A DNA stretch of 64,000 nt from the NCBI GenBank assembly GCA_965247255.1, contig CBDFGS010000012.1:496001-560000 (forward strand), written 5' to 3'. The notes below the pieces were generated by a model, which ran no database searches, was not told where the DNA came from, and was given only the letters and a program-made list of their open reading frames with translations. Position 1 is the first letter of the stretch. Each line of letters starts with the position of its first letter. The position numbers were made by a program, and so were the translations under genes. Shown here piece after piece: positions 24,357 through 34,012 of the stretch. The DNA comes from CBDFGS01 sp965247255 (lineage in GTDB: Bacteria > Chloroflexota > Dehalococcoidia > Lucifugimonadales > CAUZJF01).

Positions 24357-25703
24357 ATGACTATGAGCACGACGAAGCAGGCCTCGACTTCGGAGGCTGC
24401 ATTGAACGATAGGCCAGATAATGCACAGGCGTCGAACGGCGCTCGCTCGACGCCCACGGGGTACCGCCGAAGACGGAACCGCGGCAATCGCCACCACCCA
24501 CCGGGGAACGGGCAGAGGCCGCCTACGCGGTCGGCTGTGTCACCCGACGACCTGACTCGAGACCGGGAATTCGGCGGTCTGCGACTATCCCGGCCGGTCT
24601 CCTCCGCTCTTCAGGACCTGGGCTACGCTACACCCACGCCTATCCAGGAACAGACCATCCCCGTCATGCTGGACGGGAAGGACCTGGTGGGGCAGGCGCA
24701 GACGGGCACGGGAAAGACCGCCGCTTTCGGCATACCGCTGGCGGAGACCCTGGACCATCGAGAAAGGCACGTTCAGGCGATCGTCCTCACCCCCACCAGA
24801 GAGTTGGCCCTTCAGGTCAGCGAGGAGCTCCGTAGCCTGTGTAGGTACCGGGGGCTAAGAGTGGTGACGGTGTACGGCGGACAGTCCATCAACCGTCAGC
24901 TTGATGCCCTGCAGCAGGGCGCGCACATCGTCGTCGGCACCCCGGGCCGAATACTTGACCACCTCGGCCGACGCACGTTGAGCCTGGACCGGGTCCGGAC
25001 CGCTGTGCTGGATGAGGCGGACGAGATGCTCGACATCGGGTTCGCCGAGGACATCGAGCGGATACTGCGCTTCACGCCTCCTTCTCGTCAGACGGCCCTC
25101 TTTTCCGCCACCATGCCCGCAGCCATCCACCGCATGGCGTACCGCCACCTGAAGAATCCGACGTGGCTGCGCGTAGGCGGGGAGGCCGAGCCCGTGGATC
25201 AGGTCCGGCAGGTCTACTACGAGGTTGCCTCCAGGGACAAGAACGCCGGCCTGGAAGAGCTACTTGAAATTGGTCATTCGACGGGTTTGGATCTTGGGCG
25301 TGACGGCCAGACCCTAATCTTCCGCAGGACCCAGAGAGGGGTTGAGAGGCTGGTGGACTATCTCCGGCGGCGAGGGGCCTCGGTCAGAGGTATCCACGGT
25401 CGCCTGAGCCAGAGTCAGCGAGATGCCGTGATGGGCGCCTTTCGCGCCGGCCACCTGAAGCTGCTGGTGGCTACCAACCTGGCCGCCCGCGGCCTGGACA
25501 TTCCGGCCATCTCGCGGGTCATTAACTTCGACACGCCTCAGAACGTGGAAGAGTACGTACATCGCATCGGAAGGACCAGCCGTATGGGCCGCCCCGGCAC
25601 CGCCATCACCTTTGTCGGCGAGTCGGAGTTCGACGTCTTCGAGTCCATTCAGCGACACGCGGGCGCCGACCTGGAGCGGGGCAGACTGGCGCTTTACTCC
25701 TGA
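24357..25703 (+). CDS. DEAD-box ATP-dependent RNA helicase
   Basis: 448 residues. A low-complexity, Arg/Gly/Asn-rich N-terminal tail (1-65) precedes a complete helicase core with the Q motif PTPIQEQ, motif I AQTGTGKT, PTRELALQ, GTPGR, DEAD, SAT, and motif VI HRIGRTSRMG. There is almost no C-terminal extension beyond the core, unlike DeaD/CsdA. It unwinds short RNA duplexes, probably in ribosome assembly or mRNA turnover. The basic N-terminal tail may take over RNA binding. Regulation by leader structure is suggested upstream. Confidence 0.92.
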   Translation: MTMSTTKQASTSEAALNDRPDNAQASNGARSTPTGYRRRRNRGNRHHPPGNGQRPPTRSAVSPDDLTRDREFGGLRLSRPVSSALQDLGYATPTPIQEQTIPVMLDGKDLVGQAQTGTGKTAAFGIPLAETLDHRERHVQAIVLTPTRELALQVSEELRSLCRYRGLRVVTVYGGQSINRQLDALQQGAHIVVGTPGRILDHLGRRTLSLDRVRTAVLDEADEMLDIGFAEDIERILRFTPPSRQTALFSATMPAAIHRMAYRHLKNPTWLRVGGEAEPVDQVRQVYYEVASRDKNAGLEELLEIGHSTGLDLGRDGQTLIFRRTQRGVERLVDYLRRRGASVRGIHGRLSQSQRDAVMGAFRAGHLKLLVATNLAARGLDIPAISRVINFDTPQNVEEYVHRIGRTSRMGRPGTAITFVGESEFDVFESIQRHAGADLERGRLALYS

Positions 25704-25875
25704 ATTCGGAACAATCAGGATCACCCGAACGCCCCTCGTAGGCGGCGTGCCAGACGGCGGAGTCGCGCCTCGGTAGCTTACTGCTCTCTCTTATCCACGG
25801 CGCCGCCCGCGCCGCCACGCCTGTCTCCGGAATATCCGGGGTGAAACCGATAGCTCAAGAAGGAAAGCTGCGGAT

Positions 25876-27717
25876 TTGATTCACTCCCAGTCAAGCAACG
25901 GCATACGAAACATTGCCATCATCGCCCACGTTGATCACGGCAAAACTACTCTTGTGGACGCCCTGCTGAAGCAGGGGCAGGTGTTCCTCGCCCATCAGGA
26001 GGTTGGAGACCTGATCATGGACTCCAACCCGTTGGAACAGGAGCGCGGTATCACAATTCTCGCCAAGAACACCGCTGTGACCTATAACGGCACGAAGATC
26101 AATATCATCGACACTCCGGGCCACGCCGATTTCAGCGGCGAGGTAGAACGCATCATGAACATGGCCGACGGGTGTCTTCTGGTGGTCGACGCCGTTGACG
26201 GCCCCATGCCCCAGACCCGTTTCGTGCTTCAACAGGCGCTGAACCACAATGTTGCGCCGATGGTGGTCATCAACAAGATTGACCGCCCGAGAGCCAGGGT
26301 TGCCGAGGTCGTCGAGCTTGTGCAGGACCTGTTCCTGGAACTGGCGACACGAGCGGAGCAACTGGACTTCCCCATTCTGTACGCTTCGGCCCGCGACGGA
26401 TATGCGGTTGCCGACCTCGACGCTCCGAGACAGGGCATGCAACCGTTGTTCGAGGCGATGATAGAGAGCGTTCCAGGCCCCGCCGGCGACCCTGACGGCC
26501 CCTTCCAGATGCTGGTGGCAGCGTTAGACTACGACAACTACCTCGGCCAAGTTGCGATCGGCCGGGTATCCCGAGGGAGGGCCAGAATCCGGAGCTCCGT
26601 GGCCTTGCTCCGTAAGGGTTACCCGCCCCAGCCGCACGAGTTGGAGAAGGTGTTCGTCTTTCACGGGTTGGAGCGGCTGGAGGTGCCGGAGGCCCAGGTC
26701 GGGGATATAGTGGCCGTGTCCGGTATAGATGGCGTGTCCATAGGCGACACTATCTCGGACGGCGAGCACCCCGACGCCCTCCCCTCCATTGTGATAGACG
26801 AGCCGACGGTAAAGATGACCTTTGGCGTTAACACGTCGCCCTTGATGGGCAAGGAGGGGACGCACTCCACGTCCAGGATCCTAGGCGAACGTCTGTTTCG
26901 GGACCTGAGGACCAACGTCAGCTTGCGCGTGGAGACCACAGACAGCCCCGACAAGTTTCTGGTTTCGGGCCGTGGCGAGCTCCATCTCTCCATCCTGGTG
27001 GAAACCATCAGACGTGAGGGCTATGAGTTTCAGGTGTCCAAGCCGGAACCCGTCACTAAGGTCATCGATGGCATGGTTTACGAGCCTTATGAGCATCTAA
27101 CCATCGACACCCGTGAGCAGTACATCGGCCCGTTAACCGAGGACCTTTCTGGACGCCTGGCCGAACTCATCAACATGACCAACGACGGCGAGGGCAACCT
27201 ACGGTTAGAGTACAACATGCCCACCCGTGGGTTGATCGGATTCCGGTCGGGGTTTCTGAGGGAGACACGAGGCACGGGAGTTACCAACAGCGTCTTTACC
27301 GGATTTCGGCCGATGTCCGGCAAGGTCAAGTCAACGAACAACGGGGTGTTGGTAGCATCCGAGGCGGGGTTGGCTATCACATTCGGCCTGCTCAACGCCC
27401 AGGGCCGGGGAGAGACATTCGTGGAGCCGGGAACTTCCGTTTACGAGGGCATGATCATAGGCGTCCACCCCAAGGTGCAGGAAGTCATCATCAATGTGTG
27501 CAAAGAGAAGAAACTCAGCAACATGCGCGCGGCCCACGCCGACAACTCCCCACGACTGAGTCCCACCGTCAAGCTGAGCCTCGAAGACGCACTGGACTTC
27601 ATAGCCGATGACGAATTGGTCGAGGTTACGCCTCAGAATCTACGGTTACGGAAGAAGGTGCTTTCCGGCACGGCCAGGCATCGACAGCAGCGCAACCTCG
27701 CCAAAGGCAGGGCGTGA
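25876..27717 (+). CDS. typA: Translational GTPase TypA/BipA
   Basis: 613 residues, the standard length. G1 AHVDHGKTTL near 17, G3 DTPGHADF near 75, G4 NKID near 130 and G5 in the YASARDG segment are all present, followed by elongation-factor-like domains and the BipA-specific C-terminal domain (PTRGLIGFRSGFL, GRGETFVEPGTSVYEGMIIG). It is a ribosome-associated GTPase involved in 50S assembly and stress adaptation. TTG start with AAGGAAAG upstream, 172 bases after the helicase gene, so the two RNA/ribosome genes may be co-transcribed. Confidence 0.95.
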   Translation: MIHSQSSNGIRNIAIIAHVDHGKTTLVDALLKQGQVFLAHQEVGDLIMDSNPLEQERGITILAKNTAVTYNGTKINIIDTPGHADFSGEVERIMNMADGCLLVVDAVDGPMPQTRFVLQQALNHNVAPMVVINKIDRPRARVAEVVELVQDLFLELATRAEQLDFPILYASARDGYAVADLDAPRQGMQPLFEAMIESVPGPAGDPDGPFQMLVAALDYDNYLGQVAIGRVSRGRARIRSSVALLRKGYPPQPHELEKVFVFHGLERLEVPEAQVGDIVAVSGIDGVSIGDTISDGEHPDALPSIVIDEPTVKMTFGVNTSPLMGKEGTHSTSRILGERLFRDLRTNVSLRVETTDSPDKFLVSGRGELHLSILVETIRREGYEFQVSKPEPVTKVIDGMVYEPYEHLTIDTREQYIGPLTEDLSGRLAELINMTNDGEGNLRLEYNMPTRGLIGFRSGFLRETRGTGVTNSVFTGFRPMSGKVKSTNNGVLVASEAGLAITFGLLNAQGRGETFVEPGTSVYEGMIIGVHPKVQEVIINVCKEKKLSNMRAAHADNSPRLSPTVKLSLEDALDFIADDELVEVTPQNLRLRKKVLSGTARHRQQRNLAKGRA

Positions 27718-27773
27718 ATTGCGGGGGCCTTTCCAGTGGGTTGGTCTCGGCCTTGAACGTCCAGTGGTACCCG

Positions 27774-29162
27774 TCAGGTCCCCCGGGGCGCGAACCAGAG
27801 CGAGAAGACCTCGGCATCGTGAAGCCTCAGCCTGACGCTGCCTTCCATAGGCGGCACGTCGCTCGGTCTTCGCTCACCTTCCCACTGGAAGGTGTGGTCC
27901 AGCGAGTCCCCCTCTAGCGGCACGCAACTGCTGCCCTCGTAACCCCGCACGACGGCGCCGCTGCGGTCCAGCAGCTCGGCTGTGATGCGTCCCCTCGATG
28001 CGTCCGCGTTCACGTGGAGCTCGCCGCCGGTCTGCATAGGCGCGGTGACAGCCTCGCCCTCGCCGTCGGCCGCCAGGCCCACGAGCCCGTCCTTGCGCCA
28101 GCTCGCCATGCCGATGCCCCTCCGCCAGTCTCCCTTCTTCTGCCCGCCGTGCGGGTGGTCCATACCGGTGTAGTAGAAGCGGAGCGTCCCCCCATCGTCG
28201 ACCAACGACTTGGCCGCTCGGATGAAACCGCCGTCGAAGGCGCCCCTCTGGCCCAACTCGAGCACAGGCGTGCGGTCGCCGACGCGCTCCCAGTGCCTGC
28301 CGTCCCTGCTGCTGATAAGCTGGACGTCGATCACCCCCTGCGTGTTTAGGCCCGCGATGTTGCCGGTTGCGTCGGTAGCTCGCAAGACCTCCATGAACCC
28401 CAGGAGAAGCGGCCCGTACCTCACGATGGGGATACCGTATATCTGCGCATTGCTGCCGGGGTATCCCTCCGTCCAGGCGTCGTCCTCCGTATCAGGAACG
28501 ACGGCCGGCAGGGGCATCGTCCAGCTGAATCCGTCTTCGCTCACTGTCCAGTTCTGGATGCGGCGGCCCGCATCTCGCACTTCGAGGAAGCGCTTCACCA
28601 TCCCGCGGAAGACCATGTCCCGGTCGTCGTACATGAACCAGCCGACGTCGGCATGGCCGGGGATAATTGGCTCGGACGACCAATCGGTCCAGCCCAGGCC
28701 GTCCCTGGAAAAACAGATGTGGTGGTTGCCTCCTACGTATGCGGCTATCGAGTATTGGCGCTCCTCGCCCATGTGCGGCGTGTGCATTACGCTGGCGGCC
28801 GCGTTGCTGCGCGTCGCCGGGTCCAGGAAGACGTTGTTGTCGGTCCCGCCTGTCGGGTCCTCGTAAAGCCCCAGTGAGGGCAGCCGCCACTCGGTCCCGT
28901 CGTCGCTCTCAGCGTACATGTGCCACCCGGCGCCCTCGACGGATGACGTGTACCACATACGGTACACGCCGTTTTCCCTCAGCACCGTCCCGACTATTAG
29001 CTGATCTCTCTCCCAGTCTCGAGCGGGGACGACCGGGTTCGCTTCATGCTTCTCACCGGCGTGAATACGACGTTCAACGCCTCGCATCGAGCTGATCTCG
29101 GCGTCGTCCACGAACAGCACCCTGTCCCGGGCGGAGTCGGTATTAGACTGGATCGCGTTCAC
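27774..29162 (-). CDS. GH32/GH43-like five-bladed propeller protein, copy 1
   Basis: 462 residues, no signal peptide. It opens with VLFVDDAEISSMRGVERRIH, the usual start of a family seen from memory in Planctomycetes and related bacteria near sulfatases. Repeated blade motifs follow: YRMWYTS, YAESDDGTEWRLP, HICFSRDGLGWTDW, ISSRDGRHWERVGDR. The last domain (LHVNADASRGRITAELLD, RLHDAEVFSLWF) is a beta-sandwich like that of GH32 enzymes. A glycosidase or lyase acting on oligosaccharides inside the cell is likely but unproven. GTG start. Last gene of a four-copy minus-strand array, 21 bases after copy 2. Confidence 0.7.
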   Translation of the reverse strand: MNAIQSNTDSARDRVLFVDDAEISSMRGVERRIHAGEKHEANPVVPARDWERDQLIVGTVLRENGVYRMWYTSSVEGAGWHMYAESDDGTEWRLPSLGLYEDPTGGTDNNVFLDPATRSNAAASVMHTPHMGEERQYSIAAYVGGNHHICFSRDGLGWTDWSSEPIIPGHADVGWFMYDDRDMVFRGMVKRFLEVRDAGRRIQNWTVSEDGFSWTMPLPAVVPDTEDDAWTEGYPGSNAQIYGIPIVRYGPLLLGFMEVLRATDATGNIAGLNTQGVIDVQLISSRDGRHWERVGDRTPVLELGQRGAFDGGFIRAAKSLVDDGGTLRFYYTGMDHPHGGQKKGDWRRGIGMASWRKDGLVGLAADGEGEAVTAPMQTGGELHVNADASRGRITAELLDRSGAVVRGYEGSSCVPLEGDSLDHTFQWEGERRPSDVPPMEGSVRLRLHDAEVFSLWFAPRGT

Positions 29163-29183
29163 TATCTCTTAGGCCTACTATCG

Positions 29184-30545
29184 CTATTCCCACCAGAGGG
29201 AGAACACTTCGGCGTCGCGCAGCCTCAACCTGACGCTCAGGGCCTGATGGCCTTCGGAAAGACGAGAGCCCCCATCTCTCCACTCCAGCTTGTGGTCCAT
29301 GGAGTCTTGTCGCTCGAAGGGCACGCAGCTTCGGCCTTCGAAGCCGGGTACCGCCGAGCCGTCTTCGCGCAGCAACTCCGCAGTGATTGCTCCCTCTGAG
29401 GCATCGGCGTTCATGTGTAGCTCGCCGCTGGCCTGGGAGGGCACGGTAACGACTTCACCGTCGCCCTTGGCGCGGAGACCGACGAAGCCGTCCAGCCGCC
29501 ACCGGACCATCCCTATCGCCCTCTTCCAGTCGCTCTTGTTCTGTCCCTCATGGGGACGGTCCATGCCGGTGTAGTAGAGGCGAAGCTCCTGGCCGTGCTG
29601 GACGAGCGATGTCGCCGCCCTGACGAATCCGCCGTCCCAGTCGCCTTTCGGACCTTTCTCCAGCACGGGAGTGCGGTCGCCGGCCCGCTCCCAGTGTCGA
29701 CCGTCACGGCTGCTTATAAGCTGCGTATCGATGACGCCGGCCATGGATATTCCCCTGGGGTCGGTGCACCGGAACACGTCCATGAAGCCGAGAATAATGG
29801 GGCCGTATCTGACGATCGGTATGCCGTAGATCTGAGTATTCTTGTCGGGGTCTCCCTCCGTCCATTCGTCGTCCTTCTCGTCGGGCGCGATGGCCGGCTG
29901 GGGCAGGCTCCAGTTGTACCCATCTCTGCTGACCGCCCAGTGTTGGACGCGACAACGCAACCCCCTGACCTCGAGGTGGCGCTTTATCATCACCCGGAAG
30001 AGGTTGGCCGGCTTATCGTATATGTACCAGCCGAGGTCGCCGTACCCGGGGATCACGGGCTCATCCGACCAGGGAGTCCATTGGATTCCGTCGGTCGAAT
30101 GGCAGATGTAGTGTCCGGCGCCCCGGTACGCTATCATCGTGTAGCTTTTTCCCTCGCCAAGGTGGGGCGTCGGCATGACACTGGAGTAGTCGTGGTTCCG
30201 GATATCCGGGTCCAGGAAGATGTTGTTTTCCAGTGAGCCGCTTGCGTCCTTGTATCTCCCCAGGACGGGCTTCCTCCATTGGATTCCGTCGTCGCTCTCG
30301 GCGTAGCTGTGCCACTTATACCGGCCGGGCTGGTACCACATCCTGTACAGCCCGTCCTCCCTTAGGACGGTACCCACGATTGTCTGCCGTTCCAGCTCGC
30401 TGTCCCCGCCCAGAAGGGGATTGCCCTCGTACTTCTGCCCGGGGTGGACCTGGTGCTCAACGCCACGCATTGAGCTGATCTGAGCGTCGTCGATGAACAG
30501 CACCTTTTGCACATCGGCGGTCATGACGGACTCGTTCGCTTTCAC
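29184..30545 (-). CDS. GH32/GH43-like propeller protein, copy 2
   Basis: 453 residues, the closest relative of copy 1, with the same layout: KVLFIDDAQISSMRGVEHQV at the start, YRMWYQPGRY, YAESDDGIQWRKPVLG, WAVSRDGYNWSLP and ISSRDGRHWERAGDR blades, and a C-terminal sandwich with LHMNADASEGAITAELL and LRDAEVFSLWWE. GTG start preceded by GGGAGGG. It lies 20 bases after copy 3 in the same operon. Acidic residues for retaining or inverting hydrolysis cannot be assigned by eye. Confidence 0.7.
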   Translation of the reverse strand: MKANESVMTADVQKVLFIDDAQISSMRGVEHQVHPGQKYEGNPLLGGDSELERQTIVGTVLREDGLYRMWYQPGRYKWHSYAESDDGIQWRKPVLGRYKDASGSLENNIFLDPDIRNHDYSSVMPTPHLGEGKSYTMIAYRGAGHYICHSTDGIQWTPWSDEPVIPGYGDLGWYIYDKPANLFRVMIKRHLEVRGLRCRVQHWAVSRDGYNWSLPQPAIAPDEKDDEWTEGDPDKNTQIYGIPIVRYGPIILGFMDVFRCTDPRGISMAGVIDTQLISSRDGRHWERAGDRTPVLEKGPKGDWDGGFVRAATSLVQHGQELRLYYTGMDRPHEGQNKSDWKRAIGMVRWRLDGFVGLRAKGDGEVVTVPSQASGELHMNADASEGAITAELLREDGSAVPGFEGRSCVPFERQDSMDHKLEWRDGGSRLSEGHQALSVRLRLRDAEVFSLWWE

Positions 30546-30565
30546 CGATCAGCCCTCCCCGAAAA

Positions 30566-31954
30566 CTACTCCCTCCAGAGGGAGAAGACCTCTGCATCGC
30601 GCAGCTTCAGCCGGACGCCAACCGCTCTAGCATCTGAGCGAGTCGGGGGCTGATTCCGCCACTGCAACGTGTGGTCGAGCGAGTCGGCGGCTAGAGGCAC
30701 ACAGTTCTCCGCCTCGTAGCCTGGCACAACGGAACTGTCATCGCCGAGGAGCTCGGCGGCGACGCTCCCGCGGGATGCGTCCGCGTTGACGTGCAGATCG
30801 CCACTTCCGCCCAAGGGCGCTGTCACGACCACGCCGTCACTCGAGGCGACAAGCCCGACCAGCCTGTCCCGCGGCCACGACGCCTGCCCGATGCTCTTCC
30901 GCCACGAGGTCCTGTGCAGAGCGCCCGCGCGCTCTTCGCACCCCGAGTAGTACGCGACTAGCCTATCTCCTTCGGTTACGAGAGAGTTGCCAAGCCACAC
31001 GAGGCCGCTATCCCACGACCCCTCCTCCCCGCGCTCCAATATCGTCCGGCGGTCCCCTACGCGCTCCCAGTTCGTGCCATCCCTGCTGCAAACCAGCTGG
31101 ATGTCCATGACGGCATCCAGCCCTTGCCCCGGGACCTCGCGACCTCGGATTACTTGAAGGAAGCCCAGGAGCACTGGGCCGTACCTTAGGATCAGCATTC
31201 CGCGAAACGCAGTGGTCTTGTCGGGGTTGCCGTCGGCCCACTCCCTGTCGCCGTCGTCGGGAACGATAGGGGGCCAGGGAAGCGTCCACTCGCGCCCGTC
31301 CACGCTACTGGTGACGACCTGGCCTGGCGCTCGATCCCAGGTCACGGCCCCCCGTAAGACGCCGTCCTTTTCGTCGCGGGTGAACCAACCGACGTCGCCA
31401 TACCCGGGGATAACCGGAGTCGTTGGCCCGTCGGTCCAGCTGGTCCCATCGTCCGAAAACGCCCGGACGTACCCGTTATAGGGCGCGTGGTAGCCGGTCC
31501 CGTACGTCATCATCGTGTAGTTGTGGCCGTCGGCCAGGTCGGGCGTGTACAGGACGCTCGCGTTCACGTCCTTGATCAGGCCGAGTCTAACGAACGCGAT
31601 GTTGTTGTCATACGAACCCGCCGGGTCCTCGTAGGAACCCAATGCCGGTTTGGCCCAATCGAGCCCGTCGTCACTCTCGGCGTAGAGAAGGAGGAAACGG
31701 ACGTAGGAGTCGAACTTGTTGGCGCCCGGGATGGTTGCCTGAGACTGGTACCACATCCGGTACTTTTCCCCCTCTTTGCGCACCGTTCCGACCAGAAGCC
31801 CCGCGGCCTCCCAGTCGTTGTCGGACGTCACCACAGGGTTGCCTTCGTGTTTCCGTGCCGGGTGGATGCGGCGCTCGACTCCCTCCATCAAGCTGATCTG
31901 CGCATCGTCGACGAAGAGCACCTTGGTTTCGGCTGCCGCTGGGTCTTGAGGCAT
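30566..31954 (-). CDS. GH32/GH43-like propeller protein, copy 3
   Basis: 462 residues from the ATG opening MPQDPAAAETKVLFVDD, with AGGAG upstream; the longer frame has non-coding character. Same family as its neighbours but more divergent, with inserts near residues 70-85 and in the third blade. Blades include YRMWYQSQ, YAESDDGLDWAKPALG, AFSDDGTSWTDGP and VCSRDGTNWERVGDRR, and the end is LRDAEVFSLWRE. It lies 176 bases from copy 4. Confidence 0.7.
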   Translation of the reverse strand: MPQDPAAAETKVLFVDDAQISLMEGVERRIHPARKHEGNPVVTSDNDWEAAGLLVGTVRKEGEKYRMWYQSQATIPGANKFDSYVRFLLLYAESDDGLDWAKPALGSYEDPAGSYDNNIAFVRLGLIKDVNASVLYTPDLADGHNYTMMTYGTGYHAPYNGYVRAFSDDGTSWTDGPTTPVIPGYGDVGWFTRDEKDGVLRGAVTWDRAPGQVVTSSVDGREWTLPWPPIVPDDGDREWADGNPDKTTAFRGMLILRYGPVLLGFLQVIRGREVPGQGLDAVMDIQLVCSRDGTNWERVGDRRTILERGEEGSWDSGLVWLGNSLVTEGDRLVAYYSGCEERAGALHRTSWRKSIGQASWPRDRLVGLVASSDGVVVTAPLGGSGDLHVNADASRGSVAAELLGDDSSVVPGYEAENCVPLAADSLDHTLQWRNQPPTRSDARAVGVRLKLRDAEVFSLWRE

Positions 31955-32130
31955 CGTCTTACGAGCTCCTGAGGAGTGGTGGGATTTTCGGCGGTGCGGC
32001 CCGCCCCGGACCGACGGGGCAAGTATAGTCTTGGCCACGGATACAAACAAGATCGGCCGCTACCCCAAAAGCAGTCGATCGGGCATGGCTACAGCGGGCT
32101 TGCAGCGCCTCTTCGAGGGACGCGGCAAAG

Positions 32131-33798
32131 CTACTCGATCCAGAAGGAGTACAGCTTCGCGCTCTTAAGATGGAACGCTAGCCTCACGTAGTGGTCTTTG
32201 AGCTGGCCCAGCGATTCGCGCTCTCGCCAGCGGAGCGGCGCACGCGTAGTGTCCTCGGCGACTGCTGCGCTCTCCTCCTCGGTAAAGCTTCCGAGCTCTT
32301 CCGCCGTGTCTTCATCGACCACAGACGCCCGCACGTACCCTCCGGCCGAGACCTCGGCGTTGACGTGCAGCTTGCCTTCGCCTTCGAATACGAGCGGCCG
32401 CGTGATCACCAGCCCGCCGTCATCGTCGGCATTGAGCGATGCAAAACCGTCGCGGCGCAGCAGCGCAATGCCCGTCGAAGACGCATAGGTGCTCTTCGGC
32501 CCATCGTTGCGCATGCCGCGGTAGTAGTACCACAGCTCGTCATTATTGACGATCGGTCCGCCGGTGGTTACGAGGTTCGCCATGCGCAGGTACCCCGGCT
32601 TCCAGCTCCCCTCCGGGCCCAGCGGAATAAACGGCTTGCGATCGCCGAAGTAGTACCAGTGACGGCCGTCGCGGCTGGCCGCCTGCCGTATCCAGTTGCG
32701 TTTGATATACGGCTGAACGAGGGCCTTCTGGCGTATCTGCTCTTTCGACGCCGGGGTCAGTGTGGACATGGAGAGGTTGTTGAACCACATGCTCTCGTAC
32801 GGATAGCCGTCGGCCTCGTACACGCCTTGCATTCCGTTGAGCGGCTGCTTGGCGTCCTCGCCGTCGGGATAAGCGTAGATGCGCGGCGCCGTCCAATGGA
32901 CCAGGTCGTCGCTTTCCCGCTGGCCTACCGCCCGGCCACCGCCGATGACCGGCGTCATTCGGTAGTCGGGCCCGATTACGTGCTTCGTGTTGCCTATGTA
33001 CTTGCCGAGCTTTGGGTCCCATCGCGCCGTGAACACGTCGCCGAAGCCCGTCGGAAGGTCGTTGGGCGCCACAAATGTGGCATTGGGGCCGTGCCAGTGA
33101 TTGGTCTCGGCCTCGAAAGTCCACCGGTATCCGTCGGGCGAGACGTGCAGCTCATAGGGACGGCCGAGCCGGCTCGGGCTCGTCAGCACCTTGCCCTCGG
33201 ATGGCACCCTCAGGTACGGCCAGGGCTTGTGCCTGTGCGGCTGTCTGGAGCGCCGAAGGATAGCCTTCCATCGCCGCTCAGGGTCCGGTTCCTCGGGTTC
33301 GAAGAAGAGGCCGTGTAGCTCTCCAACCGCGACTACGTTATTCGGCCCTCCCGGGAAGCTGCTGCTGTCGAAGTCGTCGAAGACGTTGAGCTCGGGCATC
33401 TCCCAGTTGACTCCGTCGCGGGAGTAGGCTACGTGAAGCGCCCAGCCGCCGCTGTTGTAATAGAGCCGGAACCCGTGCTCGGGATCTGGGCAGATGTGCG
33501 AAGGGTAGTGCTTGTAGGGGGCGAACACTGGATTGGCCGGGTGCTCTCGGGTCGAGTGCGTCTCCCGTGTGACGCCCTGCATATGCGCGATCACGTGGTC
33601 GTCCACGAACAGCTGCCGGGTGGCGTCCAGCCTCATCCGCGCCAGGGCCATGTCCATGGGGAACTGATAGCGCTCGTTGAGCAGGATGCCGTAGCCGACG
33701 GGGAACGGCGTCCAGTCGGTTGTGCTCGCCGCTTCGTTCCACGTCCTCTCCGCGCCCTGTTCGTCTTTCTGTGCCTGACCGGTCTCCGTGGCGCTCAT
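32131..33798 (-). CDS. GH32/GH43-like propeller protein, copy 4 (divergent)
   Basis: 555 residues, the longest and least similar copy. RQLFVDDHVIAHMQGVTRET appears only after a 45-residue N-terminal extension. Blades include FRLYYNSGGW, VAYSRDGVNWEMPELN, LHVSPDGYRWTFEAETN and AASRDGRHWYYFGDR; the C-terminal sandwich (LHVNAEVSAGGYVRASVVD) carries an acidic insert before the shared end (LKSAKLYSFWIE). GGGAG before the ATG. First gene of the array, divergent from a sialidase-like gene 214 bases away. Confidence 0.7.
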   Translation of the reverse strand: MSATETGQAQKDEQGAERTWNEAASTTDWTPFPVGYGILLNERYQFPMDMALARMRLDATRQLFVDDHVIAHMQGVTRETHSTREHPANPVFAPYKHYPSHICPDPEHGFRLYYNSGGWALHVAYSRDGVNWEMPELNVFDDFDSSSFPGGPNNVVAVGELHGLFFEPEEPDPERRWKAILRRSRQPHRHKPWPYLRVPSEGKVLTSPSRLGRPYELHVSPDGYRWTFEAETNHWHGPNATFVAPNDLPTGFGDVFTARWDPKLGKYIGNTKHVIGPDYRMTPVIGGGRAVGQRESDDLVHWTAPRIYAYPDGEDAKQPLNGMQGVYEADGYPYESMWFNNLSMSTLTPASKEQIRQKALVQPYIKRNWIRQAASRDGRHWYYFGDRKPFIPLGPEGSWKPGYLRMANLVTTGGPIVNNDELWYYYRGMRNDGPKSTYASSTGIALLRRDGFASLNADDDGGLVITRPLVFEGEGKLHVNAEVSAGGYVRASVVDEDTAEELGSFTEEESAAVAEDTTRAPLRWRERESLGQLKDHYVRLAFHLKSAKLYSFWIE

Positions 33799-33857
33799 AG
33801 TGTCTCCCTGTGTTTTCTACCTGGAACTCAGCCTTCAAGTCACCGTTCGTCGCTTAG

Positions 33858-33892
33858 GCAGGCTCAGCGCAGGCTCTGAGCTTGTCGAAGGA
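33858..33892. repeat. Short repeat of the TTCGACAAGCTCAG class
   Basis: GCAGGCTCAGCGCAGGCTCTG followed by AGCTTGTCGAAGGAC; the inverse reads GTCCTTCGACAAGCTCAGAG, a short repeat seen between genes in many bacterial genomes. It also holds a direct CAGGCTC duplication. It sits in the 214-base divergent promoter region between propeller copy 4 and the sialidase-like gene. Confidence 0.45.
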
Positions 33893-34012
33893 CGGTTCGC
33901 CGATCATTGTTGGGTAACAATCCCAGGTTACTCTAGCAGCGCAGAAATCATATACTACGGCGGCGAGATGAGCCGGTGGGAGACTATTGAGGCAACCGAA
34001 GGAGGAATCGCT